64,000 nt of DNA from Podarcis raffonei (lineage: Eukaryota > Chordata > Lepidosauria > Squamata > Lacertidae): positions 42,950,501 through 43,014,500 of the forward strand of contig NC_070615.1 of assembly GCF_027172205.1 (NCBI RefSeq), written 5' to 3'. The notes beneath the pieces are model-generated. The model saw only the letters and a program-made list of their open reading frames with translations. It had not been told where the DNA came from and did no database searches. The translations under genes and the position numbers were made by a program. Shown here piece by piece: positions 10,301 through 22,300 of this stretch. Position 1 is the first letter of the stretch; every line of letters starts with the position of its first letter.

Positions 10301-13300
10301 ACTTACTGAATTAGTGGACTTTTTTCAGTTTACAGCAGGGGGCTACATGTTGAATGTAAGATAAGATCTGAGAATAAATATTACGCACTTCTTATAAAAC
10401 TGGCCAACTTTTTAAATAATTAGAGATTTATAAAAGCACCTCAAAAACTAGGCACTTGTGAAATATATCTTATTGTAACAATGTCTGAACAGTTTTCCAT
10501 GCATGCAAAATAAGTGTAGCTTTTCTTCCACAAAATTTTAGTCACTGTATACGGTACTCTATAGAAGCACGCACCCTTTCAAAACAGAGTGGAAAGACAG
10601 TTTTAGGGCAGTTGTATATTGGGCCACATGCATCATAAATGCAATCTGATATAAGCCCTTCCGATATGGCTAATAAAAATCCTTAGTTGTACTTCAAACA
10701 TGCATAAAAGGGTTATCAGATAAACTTCGATACCTATTCTGGATCTCTCTCCTCTCCCTGCCCCCGGAACCAATATGGCAGCAAAAGTTCGGGAGGAAGC
10801 CGCTTGGAAGATATATGAAAAGTACCTTTCAAATTGAACCTCCTGAAATAAGGTAATGTTTAACTATATATTATAGTTAGGTAAGAGATCTGGGAATCCT
10901 TTGGTGGGCAGAAGAAAACCCTCTATGCTTGGCCAAAGCTATTCAGCAGCAAGTCCAGAAAAGTAATGAGACATTAGCCAAGTTTGGTTGGGTCATGCCA
11001 AGAAGAGCCAAATTGTAGAATTTCTCTGGAACGTCCTCCACCAAAGAGACCATGGGCTCCAGGGTTCTGCCAGCCCTCTGCAGGCGCCCACAGCTGCCAA
11101 TTCCTAACACCAGCCCTGCCCACTGCTAAGAGTCAAGCTTACACTCTTGTATGCCTTTCCAGCATTGTGCTAGTATTGCCACACGTTCCCCCGGCTCAGT
11201 AGATTAAAGGCCACACCAAGGGGTGGGGACTGCATATGGAAAACCTATCATATCTATTAGAACAGCACCACCTAATTTGGAGTTGACTAGTGTACCCCCA
11301 AGTCCTTTGAAGGCCAACAAAAGCACAAAGAATCGCCTGTGTGTGGCACAATCTCCACTCCTTCAAATTAAGGGGCTTTGCTTTATAAAGCAAGGCGCCT
11401 TGCAGTTGGGAATCCAGCGGGCTGTGGTGCTAGGGAGGACAGTAGCAGAGGGAAGCAAACCTTTAGTAGCCCAACCCTCAGGTTCAGCTCTGTGGTTGCC
11501 GCTAATCTAAGATGATCCATGATATGTGCCTTATCATACTTTTTGCACCTCATACCCAATCAACATGTACTGATAAAGGTTGGGCAACACTGACTTTATG
11601 GTCTAGAAGAAAGAAGAAACGATAAGAAATATAGTTTTTGCTTGATTGTTGAAGGGTAATACTGGACAAATTCTTTAGAGAAAACCACCTGGCGGTTAAT
11701 AAGGGTGGTGGCTAATGGAAGAGGAATTGTATGGAATCTTACCACCTATTATATCACTTCCCAAATACAGAACTGCAGGATGCCCCTTGAACATGCATCA
11801 GAGAATTGCACAGTGCAATGAAGAAAACTACCCTCACGTCAAATCAGAGGAAGACTTCCAGGTGAATTCTGACGCAATCATTTACCACGGCCATAGCCTT
11901 CTACATTTAGCTGTAGCCAACAGATATCATCAAACTCTAATACACCTGCTGAAGAATGGAGCCAATATAAATGACAGGGATAGGTTAGGCCAAACTGCTC
12001 TTCACCTAGCTTCTGAAATCCTGGACCAGCAGGCAATTACCATGCTACTCCTCTGTGGAGCGAACGCCAATCTCGCAACTCCAGATACCAAAGAAACTCC
12101 GCTCCACTTTGCTGTCTGGTCTTCAGCCTGCAAGGCTGGCATAGTCTTAGCAGCAGGTGATAAGTGTGTTAAGCTACTGCTGTGCAATGGAGCAGATGTA
12201 CACATGAAAGACTGGGAAGGGCAAGAAGTTATTCACAGCGCTTGCCGAAGTGGCAGAAGAGATATAATAAACCTCTTGCTTGATAATGACGCAGATGTTA
12301 ACGCTTTAACGCAGGAAGAGGAGTCTGCACTTTTCCTATTTCTTGAAAAAGAGACCAATCTAAGGCAGGGAGACGTACTGAAGAGATTGCTAAGCTTATC
12401 ATATCCTTTGAAATTAACAAACAGGGAAGGTCGGTTACCCAAAGCACTCAGCCATTCATGCTGTGGACTGCTGAAAGATATGCTCCTGAGAGTGTCTTCA
12501 GAGGTCTTGTCTTTGCAGGATATTTGCAAATTCAACATCAGGAAAGTATATCGAGGTAACATGAAATTCTGGCTAAAAGGAGTGATTCCAACCAGCTTGT
12601 GGCATTCCATATACATCAATCAAGAGTTCTCCTATGCTTCAAAAATAAATTATTTTTGATTTACTGTGCAACACACATTTTGGAACGCTATCAGACAAGA
12701 GCAGAAAAAGGGCCCCGTAAAGCTTTCAAAAATAAGCTTCCTTGTTTAAATTAAATAAAATTTGGAAAAAAACTAGTGAGAAACTTGAATTTGGCTTTAT
12801 CTTCTGAAGCATTACGAATTCTCTCGAGTGTTATTTGAATAACGTCCACTTAAACCAGTCTGTTAGGGTAAAAGATTTGTAAGAATAATGGGAGTGGATC
12901 TCTACATACAAAAAGTTCCACTTGTATGGCAGGGTTTCTTGGTCATTATCAAGATTCTGGTTATCTTAACAATAGCTCCCTTGATGCAATGGAATCAGCT
13001 CCCAAAGCTCGGAATGAAATCACAAACGCAAAAGGATTCACCAGGTCAGGGCTACAGGCATCTCAGCTTTATTGTCCATTATTACTTCTTCTTCCTCCTC
13101 CTCCTCCTCCTCCTCCTCCTCCTCCTCCTCCTCCCTCCTTTACTTCCTTCTTCTGCCTTCTCCTCATTCTGATCATCATCATTATACTGCCTTTCCTCAA
13201 AGAAGCTCAAGATAGTGAATTTGTTTCTCCCCACTACACACACAATGTGATCCTCACAGTAACCCTGTGAGGTAGGTCAGTTCAAGAGATAGTGGCTTCA

Positions 13301-16300
13301 TTACAGCCTGGGATGATGGAAGCAGGAGTCCCAACAACTTCTGGGGGACCACACCTTGGTGAACAAAACTGTCTCACCTGGCACTGAAAAGACCACAAAG
13401 AACACAGTAGGTGAGCTTTACTGGTGTAGTTTTTCCATAACTGGGATGGAAACCACCAAGAAGGCCCTCTCCCTGGTAGCTACCCACCTTTTTCCCAGCG
13501 GGGGCACCTGGAGCAGTGTCTCTGGAGAGATCTTAAGGTTCAGGTGGCAACATGTGGGAGAAGTCAGTCTTTTGGGTAGCCTCATGACAAGCTGTTTAGG
13601 GCTTTAAAGGTTAAAATTGGGCCCAGAAATTGTACCAACTGTGCCCCAGCTGCAGAGATAATCCCCACCTCCTCCACAATTCCAAGCTCCAAGTGAGGAT
13701 TTTACTTACTTTAATGTCCCGGTGCATGACTCCCATACTGTGGATATAATACACTCCCTCAAGTAGTTCTTGGAAGATCTTTAATGTCCACTGGTTGTCC
13801 ACATGGTGATAAGGACCTTTAAAAAAGGGATGGGGAGTGAAGTATTTTATAAATGACAGCATAATACGTCCAGCTATTTTAACAAAGAAGTTAATATGAA
13901 AATACAGCATTTGCTGTGCTGGCTGAGGCTGATGGGAGGAATAGGCCAAGACATCTGGAGGATATTGGATTGGGGAAAGCAAAACTAGAACAATGGTCCA
14001 TCTAGCTCAGAAATGTCTGCACTGAAAGGTAGAAGCTCTCCAATATTTCAGGCAAAGGGTCTTCCCCAGCCCTACCTGCTAATGCCAGAGATTGAACTCT
14101 TGACCTCCTGCATGTGTTCTCCAATGAACTACAGTACCTCTGCAACTATAAGTAGGGGCCCACACATTTGTGGTGGCAACTTGCTACTGACCATTTCCTC
14201 CCTCCCAAGTTCTCTGTGCATCTCATATGGTGCTTGAGTCTTGGAGCTGTCAGATGAAACCCCTCTCTCTGTCCCTCTGCTGCCAGCTCCAAAACTCCAG
14301 AGTGCAACGTGAAAAGCCATTCCTTTCAACGGGGATTTTCTTCGGTTGTGGTGTGTGCAGATGAGGCAAAACCTCAGCAGTACAAAGATGAGAATTCTCT
14401 TCTCCACATCCCAGCTAGACAGGGAGAAGGATCATGAGGGTTGAGCAGGAGCACCCGCCCATGGAAACCTGGCTTTAGGATTTACAAATAAGGAAGAAAA
14501 CATTTGCTGCTTTCAAATGCAGACTAAGATTCATTGCCTTTATTGTTATGGAAATCAGCTTAAAAAACAACAGGCAAATACGGGAAGCACTTTTTACAGC
14601 TGCCCAGAGAAGAATATTTATTTATATTTTAAGTCTATCTTAAAGGCAGGAAATCACGTTAACATTTAATCTCCCCCACCACTCTATCTTCAAAAACAAA
14701 ACTTACTAGAAGCATCCTCTGTTTTCAAACATACTTTGTTTCTGTCAGCAATCCAGTCCCACAATGAAATTTCACACAGCTGCATCTGTATGTGAAGCAT
14801 AAGGTGATACTCTATCTGGGAAGAAAAATACAAACATTTAAGTGTGTTATACATACACATGCACCCACACACCACTTTATCAGGTCATGTACAACTTCCA
14901 AAACATTTTTAAAAATAAGATTTTATTCATTCGTCCATCCATTTCCCCCAGTCTTTCCATCCTGAGGAGTGGAGCACCAGGGCTGTTACATTTTAGGTGA
15001 AAATGTGCATTCATTTCCACCCCTTTTCAGCTCCCAAGAGTAGGAAAAGATTAAAAAAAAAGTAAATATAAAACTAGGATGTACATATTCAAGAATTAAG
15101 TCAGATGGGACATGTTTACAAACAGAATAAAGTAAACCAAGAAGAAGGCAGCCCAAAGAAAGAAGCTGCCAATCGTAGCATCGGAAAGCAAAATTCATCA
15201 GATATATCAACGACTATTTAATCCTGTATGCCAACTCAATAATAAAAGGCAGTCTATAAACATTTTAATAAATAGCAGGTCTTCCAATGGGACACTTCTG
15301 GTGTTGCAACATGTCCCTGTGGTTTGGCAGGTCCTATTCTGTGGAACTCCTTGCTGGTAGAGGTTAGGCAGAAGTCATTCCTGCTCACTTTCAGACACCT
15401 TCAGAAAACAGTATTATTCAGACAGATCTTTTGAACTTGAGATTCCTTGCCAACCAGCTTCTACTGACATGTTTTATGTTCTTATTGCAGCACCTTTTTT
15501 TTAAGGTTGCATAAAACTTTGCGTTATTTTATACGAAAGAGCAGCTTTAAAATATTATAAATAAAAACAGTCAAACAAGTCCAAAAGCCATCTCTAGAAA
15601 TATAGCTGTGTTTTGGATTTATGCTGCACAGTTGCTGAAGATTATTCTCCACATGTGTCAAGGGGTAACTAAGTATGTTTAAGAGGAACCCGCATTTACC
15701 TGACACTGATGCCGCACAGATATCCCCTTCTGGGAGTATTCTTCATCAGTGCAAGAATCATTTGTACTAACACTGCCAAGGCTAGCATGATTGCAAGGAG
15801 ATACAATTGATGGATGATTTTCATTATCTCTTGATCCATCGACTGTGTTATTCATGCAGCTGCTCTCGGACAATTCAACAGGTAGCGCACATGCATCCAT
15901 TTTATTTCCTTTACGGTCTCTGCCACCGGAAGATTCAGCAAAGACAATGGAACTGCTGTCTTCCATATCCTGAACGCTGTACTGATCTCTGCAAGAAACG
16001 TAAGGAGAGAGACAAAGAACTGTGAGCGGGAGAGAAAATACCTGCTACTGCTGTTCCTCAAACGCTGTGCCAGATTTTGCATTGGTTAACAAGGTTAAAG
16101 GTAAAGGGACCCCTGACCATTAGGTCCAGTGGTGACCAACTCTGGGGTTGCAGCACTCATCTCGCTTTATTGGCCGAGGGAGCCAGCGTACAGCTTCCGG
16201 GTCATGTGGCCAGCATGACTAAGCCGCTTCTGGCGAACCAGAGCAGCGCACGGAAACGCCGTTTACCTTCCCGCCTATTTATCTACTTGCACTTTGATGT

Positions 16301-19300
16301 GCTATCGAACTGCTAAGTTGGCAGGAGCAGAGACCAAGCAACAGGAGCTCACCCCATCGCGGGGATTCGAACCGCCGACCTTCTGATCGGCAAGTCCTAG
16401 GCTCTGTGGTTTAACCCACAGCGCCACCCGCGTCCCTTTAACAAGGTTAACATAGTGTGATTAACAGGGCCTGCTGTCACCTCTCACTCTTCTGCATCAG
16501 ACCACCCTTCTCCAGGAAATCTCCTGACAGCTCGGGGTGGGAAGGAGAATGGAACAGTGTGCAGCAGGGCATGGCAGACTGGAGGAGCAAACAGCAGCAC
16601 TCCACACTGAAACCTTTTGCTGCAGGACCCACTTCTTGAGTTCAAAAGCAGTTCCTGTGCTTCCGCTTGCACAAACATTTATATAAATAAAACATGTGAA
16701 ATTAAAATGTTTTGTTTGGATGAACAAGCTGTTAGCTGCTGCACTACAGCAGGTAGGAATGGAATCGCTAGCTGCAAAATGTCAATCTCGTGCCTACCAA
16801 ACATGCAGCCTTTTCCATGCTTGGGCTCTAGAAGTGGTCTGTGGCTTCTGTATGCACAGACTCATATTGTAGGATTTCACAGAGACCATGAAATAGAAAA
16901 CCTCTGCTCTCCCCTCCAGCAAGTTTTAAAATAACTAGTCATGGAAACATTTTCCAGCAATCAAGAACAAGGTGAAGCAGTATTGTTTTTCAATCTGACA
17001 AAAGGAATAGCAAAGGTAAATATATATTTTTATATTACGTGGTTTAAGAAAAGATCCTTGCTATACGTTAAGACAACATTCTGCTATATTTTTGGCTTTT
17101 ATTTGAAAAAGACCAAAAGAGATTGTTCTTACTGATACATAGGATACATACTCAGAACTCTGCCCAGAAGACATTTTGAGGGATAGTAAATTCAAAGTTG
17201 TCTCACCTACAAGTTGGATGAAGAGAAACACAACATTTTACAACGACAGACTGACTGTACCATTGGATTATAGTTAAATTATACCTTTTAGTTGCCTACT
17301 TTATGAACATGTAGTTGGTTTAAAATCTCAATAGTTAATAAGAACAAATTATTATATTAACTAAGATCAGATACTATATTTATGAATGCAAAAACCTATA
17401 AAAAGACAACCCCACACACATTTTTTATATCTTCAAATCATTTATGGGGTGACCAGAACAGCACACGGCTTTCCCAAAATTGATACACCATGGAGTTGTG
17501 CTACAATATAGCTATTGCTTTTGTTTTAACCTTTCCCGCACCAGAGCTGTCTTTTTTTTTTTAGTGCCACACTAGGGACTGGGGATCGATCGGCAAGCCC
17601 AAAAGCCTCAGCGCCTAGGGCTTGCCGATCGAAAGGTCGGTGGTTCGAATCCCCGCAGCGGGGTGCGCTCCCGTTGCTCGGTCCCAGCGCCTGCCAACCT
17701 AGCAGTTCGAAAGCACCCCCAGGTGCAAGTAGATAAATAGGGACCGCTTACCGGCGGGAAGGTAAACGGCGTTTCCGTGTGCTGCGCTGGCTCGCCAGAT
17801 GCAGCTTTGTCACGCTGGCCACGTGACCCGGAAGTGTCTCCGGACAGCGCTGGCCCCCGGCCTCTTGAGTGAGATGGGCGCACAACCCCAGAGTCTGTCA
17901 AGACTGGCCCGTACGGGCAGGGGTACCTTTACCTTTACCTTTAGGGACTGGGGAAATTTCAGAAAGCTGTTTATTATGATCCCAAAATATTTCTCTGGGC
18001 AACAACAGCCAGTTTAGGATGTGTGATGTGTCATGTTGACAGATAGAAGCCACAAAACTAATGTTGTACTCCCCTTTTGGGCTTGCTGGTTGAACATGTT
18101 CCATCCAAGCAGTGTGATATCCCACAATATTAGGGTGCTGCAACCCAGCCAACACTTTAACTTCCCGCAACACCTACAAAAAAACAAGAGGGAATCCGTC
18201 CTGTTCTTATCATTGGTAAGCCATTGTTTACCAGAATTTTGAGAACTGAGGAACACTTTTCCTGAAATAAAACTGAAGGTGCACTTCATTCTTATATCCC
18301 CCCCAAAAAACCCAAAGGGTGCTATTCTTGTAGTAAGGGGTCCTAAGTCAGTGGTACGGCACAGTATTAGCTTGCAGAAGGCTCCAGGTTGAGTCCTCAG
18401 CATCTCCAGGCAGATGTTTGGGAACCATAGTACTAAATCATCCAGCTGTTAGCAGCTTCATTAGTTGTCTGCAAAGTATTCTGCAAGGAGAGGACTTTGC
18501 ACTCTTATTTAAGCCTTTCAGATACTAGCAAAAGTCAATTAAGGATTGGGCAGAAAGTAACAGGAAAGACCTCAGCCTGAGCTCTGCAGAAGTTCTGCCA
18601 GTCAAAAGCAGAGAATACTGGGTTAAGTGGCTAAATTTAACCTGCACTGAGAAGGCTAGCTATGATCCATTCTTACACAATTTGCTTTTAGAGCAGGGAT
18701 GGGGAACTGCGGCCCTCCAGATGTTACAATAGATAGATAAATAGATAGATAGATAGATAGATCACCTAAATTCTGTATCTTGTGGACCATTGTTCATCTA
18801 CATAAACAGTAGCTGATTACAGAATCATTAGAATTATACAGCAACAGTTTTTTTCTCTCTGTCTTTTCTGTTCCTTTCACTATCCTGGCATAATCCCTTT
18901 CCATTAACATTAAATATCAGATCTTGAAACCAATTACACTGAGTCATGAATTTCCACAGGCCAAACAAAACACATGAACAGATGTAAAATAAGTGCATAC
19001 CTTCATACAATCTATTTTGGTAGCCTTCTTGATAAGAATTTTCTTAATTGCGTAGAACTGACCGTCTAGCTTGTTTCGGACCTGAAAACAGATACAGCAG
19101 AGTTCAGCTCAGAGATGGCCAAATGACAACTGGCAGGCAACATTCTTTTATCTGGTCACTCACAACATTAACAATTGTGCAGTAAACTCCCTTCCGTCTC
19201 AGTCCCAGCAGCCACTATGGAGAAATTACCTTAATGCTTTAGATTAAAGCATGCCCTGTGGGTATGAGCTTAAACTGTAATGTAAAAGATTCCCCAAGTC

Positions 19301-22300
19301 TGTTTTAATGCCATGTAGACAACTGCACACAAGACTTAACATCTGTACATGCATTTGTCCTGGAATACAATGATTTATGCTTGGTAATGGTTTTTAACAT
19401 TTTCAGAAATTTTGTTTTTAAAAAAGAAAATAGTATTGAACACAGTGTTCCCCATGTACACATATAAACCACCCAGTTCAGGCACCCAGTTCAGGCAGAG
19501 GGAAAGATTAACAGGTGGTTGCAGCTTAAAACTAGGGTCAGCAAGAGCAGAGGTTTATCAGCTACCTGACCTTCACCTTGTGACTGTTGGCTACTCATGT
19601 ATACTCCTCCTCTGTGATTTCCCCTTTCTTCTATTACTATTTTTGTAATAATTTTTATTAGTTTCCAATTACAGTCCAATAATAGCCTCATTATAACAAT
19701 ACTGATTTATAATACAATAATTAATACCAATCATTCAATACCGAATTATATAATTTAGTTAAAGTGGTCCCCCGCATGCTAGATTTGATGGTTTCGCTAT
19801 TTTCTTTTTTTCTGCGTTCCAAAATCTTATTAGTTTCAATTACATTCCAGTCATAATAATAATCCCTTATGCAACAACTGCATATTAATAACTTCTATTT
19901 GTGTTGACACATTAAAAGATTTATAAAACTGCAAGTGAGGAACTCAAACTATTCTGTCCGTGGTGTTTCTTCTTGTCCTAGTAAGATGTTATGTCTTTCT
20001 TTCCCCCAATTGTTGCTGTTATCCATCATGCCTTGGGCCAGGGGTTAGCAAGGTTTACCGGCCATGGGCTGGATCACTCCCAAGGAGATCATCCGTGGGC
20101 CAGACTGGCGCACTGCGACACCTTAAATTATATCTGTGCATGTCTGCAGTGCCAGAAATTGCTTCTGCGCATGCCCAGACGCCAAAAACTGCTCCTGCTC
20201 AGAAGCGATTTTCGGCGTCTGGACATGCGCAGACGCAGTTTCCAGTATCTGCGTGTGCACAGGTGCAATTTCCTGCGCCACTCAGCGAGTCCCCGCACCG
20301 CACTGCGCCAGTTTAGCGCAGCGCGCGGGGGACTCACAGAGCGGGTGGCTCGGTTCAGGGGTGGCTCATGGGCCAGTAAAACGGTCTTCGTGAGCTGCAT
20401 CCGGCCCATGGGCCGCACGCTGCCGACCCCTGCCTTGGGCGGAGCTGATATCCCATTGTTGTTCCAGAAATTTCTCCATTGCTCTATCCCGTGCTTCATT
20501 GTTTTGCACCGAGAACTTTAACAACAGCTGCAAAAGTCACTCTGGCCCAGTAAATAAACTGTTGTCACAATTTTTCCTCTCAGCCTGGGAAGAAGAGTGG
20601 TCTGTCAAACTGCAGATGGCTCAATAAAGAACCTTATCAGTTCCTTAGCAGCTCACAGACTCCTTTCATTCTTCCTTCCAGCTTAAGATATATGAACAAT
20701 TATACTTCCAATTAAATTAAATTCCAAGTCCTCTTAGCGTCATTTAGTTCACTTTGTAGATAATAAAGGATGGGGAAAAGTCATCTCATAAACCTTCTCT
20801 AAAATATTGTTTCCCTCCCTTTTTCATATTTTTTTTACACACACAGTTCCGTTTGATGTTATATTCCATATTTATAATCCAATTTTTCCCATCCTTGCTT
20901 GTACAAATATAATTTGAACTAAGATTCAGAGGAGGGTTGCCGAATCATAAATGTAGAGAAGAAAACTTTAAATAAAGAAACTGTAGGCTCCCCTCCCCCC
21001 CACCGTCATTCGCACCAAACGAGTTCAAACCTTAAAGTCCTTACGGTTGGTTTGTTCCACAGTTTGTGATCTCATCTCTTCTAGCACGCGCCAGTATTTT
21101 AGTCCAATTAAGCTCTAATAAACAGGAGAACCTCTGCTTTAAAAAACTCCATCCATCTTGGACTCCCTTCTCTTTGAGTATTTCTTATTATGGAAGCTCA
21201 CCCAGTAATATAAACCGTTACTACAAAGTTGTTAAAACAAAGAATAAATAATACCTTGTATACAGTGCCGTACCCTCCTTTTCCTAGCCTTGTAATCTCA
21301 TCAAATTCATTGATATAGCGAGAAGTCTGTGCTTCAAAGATAATTTCATTTTCCCTAGTTTTTAAAAAGATGGGCATCACTGGTTGTAGCAACAAAATAC
21401 ATCACAAAATAAAAAGGTATTAGAATCACCAACAATGTAACTTTCCTTCATGGGCAGAAAAATAATGGGGGGCATGCATTTTTAGCATTCAAATGGTAGG
21501 ATTTAAGTAGTTTAAGTACCTTCCTGTCCTCCCATGCTTTCAGTCACACTGTCCAAGGATACTTTTCATTTATAAAAATGTTAGAAGATATTAATCAGCT
21601 TCATGTAGTTTTGACTCAAAGACGAATATATAAGGTACTACAAAAATATGAAGTGATGCTACTATATATTCATTTTGAGGTTCCTTCTCCATCCAGACAA
21701 ATTTTGTGACACTGAAGGAACACAAATCTCTATCACGCAAATCCATAGTGACATAATTTGCTATTCTCAGACACCTTTTTATACACATTCTTTTTTTAAA
21801 AAAAGAAAGGATTTGTCATAGTTGTCAGACCAGCCTTAACCAAGCTGGTTCCCTCCAGATGTTGTGGACCACAACTCTCATAAGATCCAGCCAGCATGGT
21901 TAGGGATGGAGGAAGTTGTAGTTCGAAATATTTGGAGCGCTGAGCTGGGGGAAGGCTGATTGCAGTAGACACTTGGGGCAGAAAACAAGCAAGTCAGGCT
22001 TCCTAACTATGGTACAATTCCCCCTATTTTTGATGAAAAATACCAGTGTAAGCAAGAACGGGGGAGGATCAAACCATGCTTTCATGGTTTCATAACTCCA
22101 GTTGGTTCTCAAAAGCATAGTTCCAACAATACTAGAGTTTCATGGGAAACTCTAGATATTATTTTAAAACTTCCACTTTCAGTATCGAATCTCCTGTTTT
22201 GATTTTTTTAAACACTTCTAATAATGAACATTTTATATTTGTAATACTGAGGACTCTGGCAGAGAGAGTAAATGAGCACATTTACTGAGAAGTAAGCCCC

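Noticed and set aside
11715-11770. ATG at 11715 as the ANKRD61 start
   Set aside because: An in-frame stop lies just before it, the true N-terminus (MGNLIRRS) is in the exon at 8944, and a better acceptor at 11770 joins that exon in frame.
12888-13270. Poly-Leu and poly-Pro open frames
   Set aside because: Produced by the (CTC)n microsatellite.
18729-18763. Regular repeat that could look like a CRISPR array
   Set aside because: It is a GATA microsatellite without spacers, in a vertebrate genome.
19960-20521. Open frames of up to 176 codons
   Set aside because: They lie in the GC-rich hAT-like element and its flanks; no domain, and both strands are open.
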